64,000 bases of DNA from Limonium bicolor (Eukaryota; Streptophyta; Magnoliopsida; Caryophyllales; Plumbaginaceae): positions 170,062,085 to 170,126,084 of the forward strand of contig CM041780.1 in assembly GCA_023374045.1 (NCBI GenBank), read 5' to 3'. The position numbers and the translations under genes are program-made. The notes under the pieces are model-generated. The model was not told where the DNA came from. It saw nothing but the letters and a program-made list of their open reading frames with translations, and made no database searches. Shown one piece after another: positions 33,701-44,887 of the stretch (position 1 is the stretch's first letter; each line of letters starts with the position of its first letter).

Positions 33701-35459
33701 GACCGGACTTGCAAGGTCGGTCGGGGTAGAATTTTCAAGCGGTAATATGTTCTGGAATGGACCGACCTTAGGTAAGGTCGGTCGGAAGTTTGGTCGAGCC
33801 TAAAAATAAAAAAAAAAGAAATTTTGGATTCTAAGGATGGTAATAGGTAATAAGGTGTACCTTTGGTAGGGTGGTAATGATTAGGACCCTAAGAACTTAT
33901 GGGATTAAGCTAAGTTAAGTATAAACTTAAAAGTTTAAGGTTAAGTTGTAAGAATAAGTTGTAAGACTTAAGAGGTGTTAGGTGGGAATCATTAAGAGTT
34001 AAGTAAGTTAAGTAAGTTAAGTAAGTTGGATTAAGTTAAGTGATTAACAACCTAAAACTGAATGAATGTTTTAGGACTTGGGAGTTTGGACTCCGGAAGA
34101 GAGTAAGCAACCGAACGGCCAACGGTGAACTGTACAGTTCTCTTGTGACCTGCTTGCTAACGAGGTGTCCCTCGGCTTGTGTGCTATTTGTTTTGTGTGC
34201 TCACTAAACAAGATAAAGCATGCAACCGGAATATATTATATTTATTGTTTTGTTGTATGTTTGTAAACTAACACAACATACCGTGAGAACTTACTAACCA
34301 ATGTTTAGTAAGGAATTGAGTGAGACTAAGGAACGCTCCCTAATAAGGGACGATATGAACCGAAAGAGGTTAACCAACAAATATGGTCTTGAGATTACTA
34401 CTAACTGGAACTTGAGTGAGGAAACCCGGGACCGATCTCCGGTCATGCATGCTAAGGAAAAAGGGGGACGGTATCTGAATCAGATCCGCCCTCCGCTTAA
34501 GGACTTGTCTTCGGATTTGTAGCCTAGGGCCGGTTGCCGGCTCAGCTGCGCTGGACTCCCGTCCAGAGTAGGTGGCATTAAGATGGTGCGGTGGGATCAC
34601 CTAAATCCCAGGTTCGAATTAAGCTTCAACCATTCCCCTCCAGGAACGGTTTGTATACTGAGATTAAGTTAAGATTGAGATTAAGGTAAGGTTAAGATAA
34701 GTTGTAACCATTCCTTTTTAAAGGATGGTTTGTATTGTTAAGTTTAAGATTAAGGTAAGGTTAAGATGAGTTGCAACCATTCCTCTTTAAAGGATGGTTT
34801 GTATAATTAAGATTAAGATAAGTGACATCCACTCCTTATTAGAGGATGGTTGTTTCTAAGATTAAGATAAGACTAAGATTGAGGTGAGATAAGGTTGGAC
34901 TAAGATTAAGAGGGAACATTACTTAAGGAGTTAAATAATTAACTCTCTAATTAAGGGAACGCATTTAAGTCGTTCATTGTGTGTGAACTTGATTGTTCAT
35001 ATCTAAGTTGTTGTTTACTGCACTTACTATTATATTGTGCATCTAATCAACCTCCATGCTATCGACAATTAGTCGTCGTAGCCACGTTAGCTTGGGGGCT
35101 ATGAGGGGATCGTACCAGCATTCGTGCTGACCCCCTTTGGGGGCTGTTTTTTTTTACTACACAGGTACATCAGGAAGCAGCCGTCGCGAGAGTAAGAAGG
35201 GGTACAAGTGTTACGGGTTAAGTGTGGCCTACGAGTTGTGCATGTACACTCGTATGGCAATTTGAGTTAGTAAGATGTATAGGATGTGAGGGGGTTGTAA
35301 GAAGGATATATAATTGGTTAAGATTGTTCTACTGATGTTCGGTATATTCTGTAGTCAGACCGTGGCAAGGTCCTGGATTGTAAGGAATTCCGCTGTGACA
35401 TGTTTATACATATACTATTAAGTTACGAGACCACATCTGGATTGAGCTGGGGTGTTACA
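30799..35459 (+). mobile_element. Solo LTR E (4.66 kb) inserted in solo LTR D
   Basis: TGAAATACCCC at 30799 and GGGGTGTTACA ending 35459, flanked by perfect GTAGG duplications (30794-30798 and 35460-35464). No primer site or coding sequence. It resembles the A LTR in its first 500 bases. It has donor-like TTAAG|GTAAAG (GT at 31738), a five-unit hairpin array at 33464-33800, a stem-loop pair with a UUCG loop at 35116-35144, and acceptor-like CACAG|G at 35162-35164. Confidence 0.92.
33464..33800 (+). repeat. Hairpin array in solo LTR E (CCGACC type)
   Basis: Five units in which GACCGACCTT or GACCGAACTT faces AAGGTCGGTC or AAGTTCGGTC. Most are preceded by TTCTGGAA or TCTGGAA/G variants. C-to-A changes in left arms are matched by G-to-T in right arms, so pairing is maintained within units. 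Confidence 0.85.
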
Positions 35460-35715
35460 GTAGGTCTAGTTGGTGATTTTTGTACAGTCACACTCGGTAT
35501 ATTGTGATTCTTTTTGGATAAGTGATTTTTTTTTAAGGTTGTAAGTATGCTCGGGATTCTCGTAATCAGACCGATACATTGTATGTAACAGCCTTGTTAG
35601 CCACGTGGGTGGCTAACGGCGTGTAACACCACCCTTTTTGGTATATGGTTAAGTTATTATTTCCGCTACGATTGTTGATTAAGTGTGAAGGTTACGGTTG
35701 GGGTGTTACATGAAG

Positions 35716-36099
35716 GGTGTCTTCCGATTTTGTCAGAAGGGCAAGTTGGGCCCAAAGTTCGTAGGGCCGTATGCCATCACTGAGAGAGTTGGATCTGTAG
35801 CCTACAGGTTAGCTTTACCTGAGGACTTGGGGCGTGTCGATGATGTATTTCATGTGTCACAACTCAAGAAGTACATTGCTGATCCTTCTCATGTCCTAGA
35901 GCCCGAGCGACTATCCATTGAGCCTACGATGAGGTATGTAGAGACTCCTGTTAGAATCCTTGATACAAAGACCAGAGACACTCGCCATAAATCAGTACGA
36001 ATGGTGAAGGTCTTATGGTCCAACCATGATGTCGAAGAAGCGACTTGGGAGTTAGAAGACGCCATGAAGGCGAAGTACCCACAGTTGTTCATAGACTAG
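35716..36099 (+). pseudogene. pol: Element B integrase C-terminus and chromodomain
   Basis: Continuation of the integrase after solo LTR D, in frame with the part ending at 27314. It shows the chromovirus-typical GPYAITERVGSVAYRL and [11 protein letters not shown] motifs, then a chromodomain-like end (KVLWSNHDVEEATWELED). In chromoviruses this domain directs integration toward particular chromatin. The stop is TAG at 36097. This segment has no lesion of its own; the gene is broken upstream. Confidence 0.92.
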
Positions 36100-36536
36100 A
36101 TAGTCTAGTACTTAGCAGGTACGGGCCGTACCCCTTTTTAAGGGGGGTAGAGCCATTTTGCTTTTTCATTGCTTCGGGTTAGCATTGCATAGCGTGTGTG
36201 TATTGTAGTGTATTTTGCGAGCACATGTAGTGCAAAGTGTACTTGGTATGTATGTATGATGTGTAATGTATTGGTGTAATGTGTATGTGTATTGGAATTG
36301 TGTATTGAGTATGTATTGTGGAATGATACATAACTGAAATGTTTGCATTGAGTTGGTGTATTGTGTATGGTAATTGCGTATTGTGATTGGTTTGCGTATG
36401 TTTGTAATGTAGAAGAAGTAAACATCTCATAGGTGGTAGTAAGACACATTATGGCAATTGGTTTGCCTAATGAGTAGAATTGTCAACTATCAACCTTGAG
36501 CAACTTTGAGGGCAAAGTTTCTTAAGGGGGGTAGAT
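36100..36536 (+). promoter_or_regulatory. Element B 3' tail with two stem-loop/polypurine modules
   Basis: Module 1: GGTACGG/CCGTACC (36118-36132) then TTTTTAAGGGGGGTAG (36135-36150), only 19 bases after the pol stop. Module 2: AACTTTG/CAAAGTT with loop AGGG (36502-36519) then TTAAGGGGGGTAG, ending just before the LTR. The 350 bases between are TG-rich low-complexity DNA without a gene. Confidence 0.85.
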
Positions 36537-39500
36537 TGAAATACCCCGTAATTAAAAATAGTGATTAATTAGGCTAATAAGTATTTTAGAAGATTAATTA
36601 CACCTAAATAAATATGAGGGAATAAATCCCGAAGGAAACGAATCCTTAAAACGGATTAAAAACACAAACGAATCTAAAAGCGCGTTATTCGAGGAAACCG
36701 AGAAAACGTGACTTTAAACGGATTAAATAGACTCGTAATAATTATAATTAATTAAATAGTCATTAATAAATATTAATAAAGGTCTAGAGCCAATAAAATT
36801 AATTAAACGAGAAAATTCCGAAAAACGGGTACCGGTTAGTAAAACCGTCAAAAACGGTAGGTTGTGGGGTGAGAGTGTAATAAACCCAAGTTGTTGTGTC
36901 CCCTTTTGAAAAATAAAAAAAAACTCAAAATCTGTATGGGCTGTGTGTGGGCCGATTTATTGCCCTCTCTCACACCCTCTTAACTCTCTCCTTATACACA
37001 AAAGACAAAACAATTAAAAAGGCAATGAAATAACTAAAACTAAAAAGCTACTGTACCATACCCTACTCCTCCACGATTTTCTTCTGCACAGAATCCTCTT
37101 CTTCATTTCCCTGGCTATGGCGATTTTGAAACCTAGCCCAAACCGCCCCCTTCTCCTCCATTGTTGAACATCCAAACGAGCTCCAAATGCCACAAATAAT
37201 ATACCGTTAGAATCCCCTTGCTTAGGAGATCGATTCCCACCTTCTAAAAATTCAAAACAAGCAACTTTATTTTGTGGGTGTGAACGGCTGAAGCGTGGAC
37301 AGCACCAGCTGAAGCCCCATTTCCCTCCTATACATTTTCTAAGGTAAGCAAAGAGCTAAACTCTTCTTGTTTTCCCACTGTTTTATTCCTCCTGATGCAA
37401 AACCAAAGCCCACGTGAGCACCTTGTTCCATGTTCAGCTGTTGGGCGTTTCAATGAGGGCTTGAACTTGGTTGTTGTGTTAACTAAAACAAGGAATAAAG
37501 AAACAAAAACAAAGAAGGAAAGAAGAGCAAGAAAACAAGAAGAAGAGAAGACAAGAACTGAAGGTAAATTTACCTCAGTTCAGTTTGTGCAGTGTGTGTG
37601 TGTAAGTATATTCTTTAGCAAATGTGAACCACCGTAGCCATATAAGTGAAATGAGTGTAATGGTATTGATAGCATTAGTGAATTGTTGAGTTAGGATCTG
37701 TCAAAGAAAACAAAATGAATGAGCTGCTGTAAAAGTTGGTTGGAACTGATGCATATACATATAAACTGTCAAATGCATATATATAAACTGACGCAGGTTG
37801 AAACTAATTTGATTTGTGAACAACTAGTGTGAGGATAATGCAAAGTTTTAGGGGAAGCTATGGCAAAATTTAGAGAGAAAACTATGTCACTTAGAAGCTG
37901 GTAGCAATTGTAGAAGAGGAAAGAAAATGAAACAGAAGTAGCAGCAGCGACTCGGTGAAACTGCAACTGATAAGGAAAAAAAAATTGACAGAGCGTGTAA
38001 CTTATCAGTTGGTTGGGTAATGAGGTTAGAGATGAATGTGGGTAAGTTTAAATGCTAGGATAAGTGTTAAAGACATGCTAGAACAAGAGGGATTAAGATT
38101 AGAAACCATGAGGGACTGATTAGAGGAAGAAGAGAATGAAACAGAGCAAGAAAGAAAACGCAATTCGTAGCAGACCAGTGTTGGTCCGAGACTTAGGCCT
38201 TGTATTAAGTCCCGGACCAACCATTCAAAACGCCCGAGAGTTTGTCAAAGTTTAGGTCCGGGACTTACCCCTTGTAAGAGGACCCGGACCATAGAGTGAA
38301 AATAGGCCGAGACTTTCCAACCCTTTGGGTCCGGGACTTGACCCTTGTACAAGGTCCCGGACCATACCATTAAAAGAGGCCGAGACTTAGACCATGAGTT
38401 GGTCCGGGACTTAAGACCTGGACAAGGTCCCGGACCAACCAAAAACTGTAAAAATAAGTGCGTAAGATGGGTATTAAGGTAAGGAAGTGAATGGTAATGA
38501 TAGTATAAGATCATTAGGACTTAATTAAGGATGTTTAAAGGACATTAGGAGTATAAACAAGTTTTGAAACTAAGGAAGATTAAGTAAACCATATGTAAGT
38601 ATAAGAAATGTAAAGGTATAGTAAGTATGAGTTAAGAAACGAAAGAGTAATCGAGTTTGGTTAACGATAGTTAGATTAATCATTCAATTGTATGTGTATC
38701 ATAGGATCTGATTTGTGAACACCGTAGGAACGTTGGGATACAAGTACGACGGTGAACGGTATGAATTCCTCATGCCCCGTATGCTACCTTGGTTACTCTG
38801 ATTTGTGTGTTGTGTGCTAATTGATCACCATACAAGATAAATGCGCGAATCAGAGTTATCATGCGTACTTGTGAATATGTAGTGTTGTATGTTGTGAATA
38901 TTCATTTAAATCTCAGTTTGTATAATTCATGAAATGTATGAATGAAAATGAATGTGTGTGTGTATGATGTAACGGATTGTGACCGAATGTGTTTGAGATT
39001 GGACTTCTAACTGATTCCTAACCAGCTAACCAGTCTAACTTAAATTGGTAATTAAATTGGAATGAGTAGAAGTCCGATATAGTTTCGGCCACGCGTGAGG
39101 ATGAGGAGACACAAGAGGTTGGATCCGATTCCTGACTCTTAAACTGGTCCGCGGCCCACACCCCTTAAATGGGTAGCATCCCGGATTGGTGAGTCAAGTA
39201 AAGCCTGGTGGTGGGACAGTGTAGTCCCTGCCCAGAGGCCATACCGGCTTAACATGAGTATGAGTAAGTAAGTATGAGTAAGTAAAAGCAAGTAAATGAG
39301 TATGGAAAGGTAAGCAAGTAAAGTATGAAAGAGAATGTGTAAGTATTGTGTAATGAGTAAAAGAGTAATAAGCATTTTGATTAAACCGGATGCGTAACCT
39401 AGCTAACCTTTGTGAAGGTAAGTTGTGTATGCTAATGTATTGCCGTCTTGGATTGTATATTGAATTGTGTATGAACGTATGTTGTATGCAAAGCATGTAT

Positions 39501-40116
39501 GTATGTGAATAATGAACCGCATGTTTAAGTGGACGTCAAATAGTCGGCGTGCCCTTGTTAGCACTCGATATATGCGGAGTTTATGCGCAGCTTTTTGCTG
39601 AGCCCCTTGGGGCACCGTTTTTAATATGAATGCAGGTGCAAGAGAGGGATGAAGCGGTTGAAGACTTAGTTCATTTTCTTTGTCTTCTTTTTGATTGTAA
39701 ACAATGGATTATGAATGGTGTACTAAGTAGTACACGGCTGTAGCTTTTTGAGTAGCTGGTGTAACATGGGGTACACCTTTTTTTGGATATTGATAGAATG
39801 GGAATTGGTATAGATGAGTAGCTGGTAGAAACTCATTCTTCTTGGAAACTTAGAAATGATGTAATCGAATATACTTTGACACTCGGTAATCCATTAATGT
39901 GAGCGAAAGGTATTTTGTATTCAGTAAGCAATGTTTTAGTAGCTCGGTATACTATGATCATCAGACCGTGACTGTATGTAGTGTGAGCCTTGCTAGCCGT
40001 ATGGGTGGTTAGCGGCGTTGTATCACCCACCGTAGTAAGTAGTAATTCCGCTGCGTGTAACTTGATTATTGGGATGATTGGACGGTAAGTACAGGATTAG
40101 CGGTCGGGGTGTTACA
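36537..40116 (+). repeat. Element B 3' LTR (uninterrupted)
   Basis: 3580 bases from TGAAATACCCC to GGGGTGTTACA, matching 3712-5571 plus 19822-21540. It carries the full four-unit hairpin array at 38181-38440, stem-loop pair 39588-39613 and acceptor-like ATGCAG|G at 39633-39635. It serves as the undisturbed reference for the site where element A landed. Confidence 0.94.
38181..38440 (+). repeat. Complete four-unit hairpin array in B 3' LTR
   Basis: Four inverted repeats of the GGTCCGGGACTT...AAGTCCCGGACC type with spacers ending CCGAGAGT or CCGAGACT. The first unit has one G-to-A change (GGTCCGAGAC) compared with the 5' LTR copy. Confidence 0.88.
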
Positions 40117-40213
40117 ATAACGAAGGAGGAGTATGCCAGCATATCCCCCTTAAAAGTGCGAAGGTACGCCCTCGTACCGCCACTAACGTGAATCACATCA
40201 GGATAGCAGGGTA
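40117..40213 (-). promoter_or_regulatory. Element C 3' tail, inner stem-loop/polypurine module (after B duplication ATAAC)
   Basis: 40117-40121 is the right ATAAC duplication of element B. On the minus strand, the stem GGTACG/CGTACC with a 4-base loop (40163-40178) is followed by TTTTAAGGGGG (about 40145-40156). It sits about 35 bases after the pol stop, as in element B. Together with 3391-3711 it makes an uninterrupted tail of about 0.4 kb. Confidence 0.8.
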
Positions 40214-42232
40214 TCATGTAAACAGATGTGGGTACTTTACTCTCATGGAGTCCTCGGTCTCCCAAGTAGCTTCCTCAACCCCATGATGTTCCCAAAGAAC
40301 CTTCACTAATTTAACTGATCTGCCGCTCGTTTCTCGGACCTTTGTGTCCAAGATCTGTATAAGAGTCTCCTCATACCTCAGTGTAGGCTCAATCTCCAAC
40401 CTCTTTGGCTATAGTACGTGAGAAGGGTCAGGCATATACTTCTTCAACTGAGATACGTGAAACACATCGTGTACCTTCCCTAACTCCGCTGGTAGCTCGA
40501 GTCTGTAAGGAACTGGGCCCTCTCGCTCCGTAATCCTGTACGGACTGACATACTTAGGGCTTAGCTTCCCCCTCATCCCGAATCTGAATGTCCCTTTCAT
40601 CGGAGACACTCGTAAGAAGACCATGTCTCCCAACTGAAACTCGAGGTCTCTGGTACGCTGATCCCCATAAGACTTCTGTCTGGACTTCGCTGCCCTCATG
40701 TGTTGCTGAATAACCCTGACGTCATCCTGCAGTGTCTGAATATACTCTGGCCCAATCAAGGCTGCCTCAGCAGGGTCACTCCATGATAAGGGAGTCCGGC
40801 ACGGCCTGCCATAAAGAGCCTGGAACGGTGCCATGACGATGGACGCATGGTAAGAGTTATTATAGGAGAACTCTACCAGGTGTAGACGCTCTACCCAACT
40901 CCCCTGATAGTCTAGAGCGACTGCTCGCAACATATCCTCCAATGTCTGAATAGTCCTCTCAGTCTGCCCATCAGTCTGCGGGTGAAAAGCTGTGCTAAGT
41001 CGTAACTGAGTCCCAAACGCCTCCTGCACCTGACGCCAATATCGACTGAGGAAACGAGTGTCACGATCAGAGACGATTGTCTTCGGTACCCCCATGGTAC
41101 CGGATATGCTCCGTGGTGAACACCTCAGCCAGTTTGGGCACCTTCCATGTGTCCTTGATAGGTATGAACCTAGCTGTCTTGGTCAACCTATCGACTATAA
41201 CCCATATGGCATTCAGTCCACCTCTAGCTGGAGGGAGACCGACCACAAAATCCATACTGATGTCGTCAAACTTCCAGCACAGTACTGGTAGTGACTGAAT
41301 CTGGCCGCCTGGTCGACGATGCTCAAACTTCACTTTCTAACAAGTGAGGCACCGAGAGATGAAATCAGCTACGTCCCTCTTCATCCCGCTCCACAAGAAT
41401 AATTGCTTTAAGTCCTTGTACATCTTGGTGGCTCCAGGGTGTACTGATAACGTCGAGGAATGAGCCTCTAAAAGAATCTTGGTCTGAAGTTCTGTTGCAT
41501 CCTGAGGAACGCAGAGTCTGCCTCTAACTCGAAGGTGTCCCTCGCTGTCCAGCTCGTAGTCATACTTCAAACCGTCTGTCAACCCGTCTGCTAACTTCTG
41601 TCTGATGCCCTGTAGATAAACGTCACTGTCCTGGGCTGCATACACCTCCTCTGCTATCGTGGTCGTCTCTATCAAAGCAAGAAGTGAATAAGCTCTTCTG
41701 CTCAGAGCATCTGCCACAACATTTCCTTTCCCTTCTGTGTACTGGAGGTTGATGTCATAATCGGCTAGTAGCTCAACTCATCGTCGCTGTCTCAAATTCA
41801 GCTGCTTCTGGTTCCAGATATACTTCAGACTCTTATGGTCTGTCATAATCCGGACTGTGGCTCCATACAAGTAATGTCGCCATATCTTCAAGGTGAAGAC
41901 TATGGCGAGGAGCTCAAGGTCGTGGGTGGGGTAGTTTTCCTCGTGCTTCTTCAGCTGTCTCGAAGCATACGCTATTACTCGGCCATGCTGCATTAGTACT
42001 CCACCAATTCCTCAGCCTGAAGCATCGCAATATACCTCATACCCCTCTGGGATAATCAATACTGGAGCTGTGGTCAAGGCGTCTTTCAGCGCCTGGAAGG
42101 AGACCTCACAAGCCTCTGTCCATACAAAAGGGTTGTCCTTCTTCATCAGAGAGGTCAAGGGTTTGGCTAGCCTGGAGAAGTCCTTCACAAAGCGTCTATA
42201 GTAGCCAGCCAACCCAAGGAAACTCCTAACCT
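40214..42232 (-). pseudogene. pol: Element C pol: end of RT, RNase H, integrase, chromodomain; broken and truncated by gap
   Basis: On the minus strand the region reads from the RT tail ([20 protein letters not shown], near 42200), through RNase H ([17 protein letters not shown]), the integrase zinc region, core ([28 protein letters not shown]) and GPV-type C-terminal domain to a chromodomain ending YPHLF. It is closely related to element B. Lesions: TGA at about 42012, TGA at about 41775 (a Trp codon in relatives), TAG at 41337 (Gln in B), an extra G in a G-run near 41093, and TAG at 40409. The 5' part (gag, protease, most of RT) is lost in the gap or absent. Confidence 0.93.
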
Positions 42233-42732
42233 NNNNNNNNNNNNNNNNNNNNNNNNNNNNNNNNNNNNNNNNNNNNNNNNNNNNNNNNNNNNNNNNNNNN
42301 NNNNNNNNNNNNNNNNNNNNNNNNNNNNNNNNNNNNNNNNNNNNNNNNNNNNNNNNNNNNNNNNNNNNNNNNNNNNNNNNNNNNNNNNNNNNNNNNNNNN
42401 NNNNNNNNNNNNNNNNNNNNNNNNNNNNNNNNNNNNNNNNNNNNNNNNNNNNNNNNNNNNNNNNNNNNNNNNNNNNNNNNNNNNNNNNNNNNNNNNNNNN
42501 NNNNNNNNNNNNNNNNNNNNNNNNNNNNNNNNNNNNNNNNNNNNNNNNNNNNNNNNNNNNNNNNNNNNNNNNNNNNNNNNNNNNNNNNNNNNNNNNNNNN
42601 NNNNNNNNNNNNNNNNNNNNNNNNNNNNNNNNNNNNNNNNNNNNNNNNNNNNNNNNNNNNNNNNNNNNNNNNNNNNNNNNNNNNNNNNNNNNNNNNNNNN
42701 NNNNNNNNNNNNNNNNNNNNNNNNNNNNNNNN
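42233..42732. other. Assembly gap (500 N)
   Basis: Exactly 500 undetermined bases, a conventional placeholder length. Element C's remaining RT, protease, gag and 5' LTR should lie here and to the right but none appears after the gap, so its true size is unknown or the join is wrong. Confidence 0.98.
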
Positions 42733-43205
42733 ATTAACAAAATGAGTCTTCTTTAATAATAAAATGAACCTTATTCATTAACAAGATGAATCTTACCCAA
42801 ACACTCTAAAAACTACCATATGAAAGTTAAAAACGTTGAAGACATTTTTATGGTTTGTAGTGTAGGGTTTAGGTCTTACGACCTAAAGCCCTAAACCATA
42901 AAAACCTGTCGAGTCAGTAATGACAATATAAAGTGTAGAACTAATACAAAAAAGATTACCCTACCCCAAACACCCTAAAACCCACCCTAAGAAAGCTAAA
43001 ATGTCAAAGACATTTTTAGAGTTTGTATGCAGGGTTAAGGGTCTAACAACCCTAAAAACATGTCAGTCTGTCACGACAATATAAAGTGTAGAACCAATGC
43101 CAAAAATATTACCCTACCCCCCCCCCCCCCCCCAACACCCTAAAACTACCCTAGGAATGCTAAAAACTGCAAAGGAATTTATATGGTTTGTTCTGCAGGG
43201 TTAAG
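42733..43205. repeat. Diverged tandem repeat, about 150-165 bp, near three units
   Basis: Units begin around 42792, 42958 and 43111 and share CCCAAACACYCTAAAA, a GTTTGTRNTGYAGGGTT segment and GACAATATAAAGTGTAGAAC. The third is partial. A run of C residues (about 43117-43133) expands the third unit. The first unit contains a strong inverted repeat, AGGGTTTAGGTC facing GACCTAAAGCCCT. No gene. Confidence 0.75.
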
Positions 43206-43855
43206 GTTCACTTTTAAAAAACACTAAGGATTCACATTGTTTTATCTAAAGGTTCGTTTTTCTTAAACATAAGATTCACTTTTTTAAAACGGATTATTCA
43301 CTTTCAGTTAATGAAAGGTTCATACTGTTCTCGCATCAGTTTGTGGTAGGATGAACTTTTACTAGTATTAAACAAAATATTCACTTTTCTTAAACCTTTG
43401 ATTCACCTTTAAAAAACCTTTTATTCACTTTTCTTAAACCTCTTATTCACTTTAGTTAAACAATCTCTATTTACGAGAATCACTTTTCTTAAACCACTAA
43501 TTCACTTTCCTTAAACCCATGATTCAATATATAAAAACCTCTAATTCACATTTCTTAAACATCTTAATCACTTTAGTTAAACCATCAATGCTTACGAGAT
43601 TCACTTTTCTTATTACTCTGATTCACTTAGTAACAACTTGTGATTCACTTTTTAACAACCTTTGATCCACATTTCTAAAACCTCTGATTCACACTAGTCA
43701 AACAATCAGAATCACTTTAGTTAAACAATCTCTGTTTATGAGATTCACTTTTTAAATCTCTTATTCACTTTAAGTACTCTTTAATTCCTTTTAACAACCT
43801 TTGATTCACTTTTTAACAACCTTTGATTCACTTTTCTTAAACTTAATTCATAATG
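43206..43855. repeat. AT-rich minisatellite, GATTCACTTTTCTTAAACC type
   Basis: About 25-30 diverged copies of a motif of roughly 16-24 bases built on ATTCACTTTTCTTAAACCT, some with AGTTAAACAATC in place of the second half. Higher-order structure is suggested by repeated TTTACGAGAATCAC/TTTATGAGATTCAC blocks. No coding potential. Confidence 0.75.
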
Positions 43856-44856
43856 ATCTTAAACATATATATATATATATATATAAATATTTAAAATTTA
43901 AAATTTATCAAAACATACTCATGTTGGGTCTTATTTTGAAGAGCTCGAATTATGATGAACAATGGTATAAAATTTATGTTATTTGGACTTATATATAATA
44001 AAATATAACATTTTAAAGTTTTACAAAAATATAAAGCACAAAAGGACAAAATAAGAGCAAAAGACCAAAATGGTCATCTCCATATTAGAACCTCGAATTT
44101 GCGTAAAAAAATAAATAAACACCTATAATTATTTACATCACATCAATTCTAAAATGAATTGTAAACTAAAGCAAGAGATGGTGGAGCTGGAGCATGCATT
44201 GTGACAGCAGAAACTATTATACGGCTTGTATATGTGTCAGTCAAATCAACATGTTGACTGGATTGTTTGAGTGACAGATGAGTGAGGGTAAAATATGTAT
44301 AAACTTTAAATAGTTGTAAAATTTGAAATGTAAATAAAAAATTGCACTATTGTTCATTAAAATTCAAGCTCTTCAAAACAAGACCAATCATGGATATGTT
44401 TTGACACATTTAAAAACTCAAATTAGTTACATGTGTATATCTATACATATTAACTAGATTTATGATTTACCATATATAGATTAGAATACACAGAACAATA
44501 AAAATAATACAATACAAACAATAATGATTTATTATATGTTCCAAAATTGGTATGTTAGGAAAATATATGATTTACCATATAAGGTTTAAAATGCATCATA
44601 CAAAAACAAATAATAATACTAATACACAAAAGAATAATAATACATAACAAATCAATAATGATCCATTATTAGTTTTAAAGTTTGTTACCTAATTCACCAT
44701 TTGCTAATTAATGAATCATAATATCAATTCAAATGAATCATAATATTATTTTAATAAATCATATCATCATTTTAGTATATGTTGGTGTTTTTAATTAGTA
44801 ACTCTATGTTACATAATGTGTTTGAGTTACACACACAGTAATCTGAAGTCTGAAGA
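43856..44856. other. AT-rich spacer without a recognisable gene
   Basis: Contains an (AT)n microsatellite near 43867-43890 and otherwise unstructured AT-rich sequence up to the CACTA terminus. Short open frames lack codon bias or known motifs. The AAGA just before 44857 includes the AGA that is probably the 3-bp target duplication of the CACTA element. Confidence 0.6.
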
Positions 44857-44875
44857 CACTAGTAGAAAAATGGCT
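44857..44875 (+). repeat. CACTA left terminal inverted repeat
   Basis: CACTAGTAGAAAAATGGC, a typical plant CACTA terminus. The matching right terminus lies outside the window, so its length cannot be measured. Confidence 0.85.
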
Positions 44876-44887
44876 TGTTTCGGCGCC

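Larger units (their letters stand above)
27315..35710 (+). mobile_element. Solo LTR D (3.73 kb) inserted in B integrase, itself interrupted by E
   Basis: Starts TGAAATACCCC and ends GGGGTGTTACA, flanked by perfect TGAAG duplications. Without E it measures about 3.73 kb and has no primer site, internal region or second LTR, so it is a solo LTR left by recombination between LTRs. It shows the family plan: donor-like GAG|GTAAG (GT at 28239), hairpin array 29319-29503, stem-loop pair 30630-30660, acceptor-like TTTGCAG|G at 30673-30675, and a perfect terminal stem TTAGCCAC/GTGGCTAA (35597-35616). It is clearly diverged from the LTRs of A and B. Confidence 0.92.
3712..40116 (+). mobile_element. Element B: chromovirus LTR retrotransposon carrying an AlkB domain
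   Basis: A Ty3/gypsy element with 3.58 kb LTRs, tRNA-Met primer site, gag with CCHC knuckles, an AlkB-like domain, protease, reverse transcriptase, RNase H, integrase and a C-terminal chromodomain, in the order Gag-(AlkB)-PR-RT-RH-IN-CHD. The chromodomain and order place it among plant chromoviruses, probably near the Tekay/Del lineage (inference). It is split by element A in its 5' LTR and by solo LTRs D and E in integrase. With the insertions removed, its two LTRs have lengths of 3579 and 3580. By eye there are about six substitutions in the first 300 bases between LTRs, so insertion was fairly recent. Coding regions have several stops and frameshifts, so this copy is not functional. Confidence 0.92.

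Noticed and set aside
35131..35155. Bacterial-type intrinsic terminator (GC stem plus T run)
   Set aside because: Eukaryotic DNA; the T run is better explained as a polypyrimidine tract before a conserved CAG|G.
42840..43140. Interstitial telomere repeats (CCCTAAA-like words)
   Set aside because: Words are scattered within a 150-165 bp repeat and never occur as consecutive TTTAGGG units.
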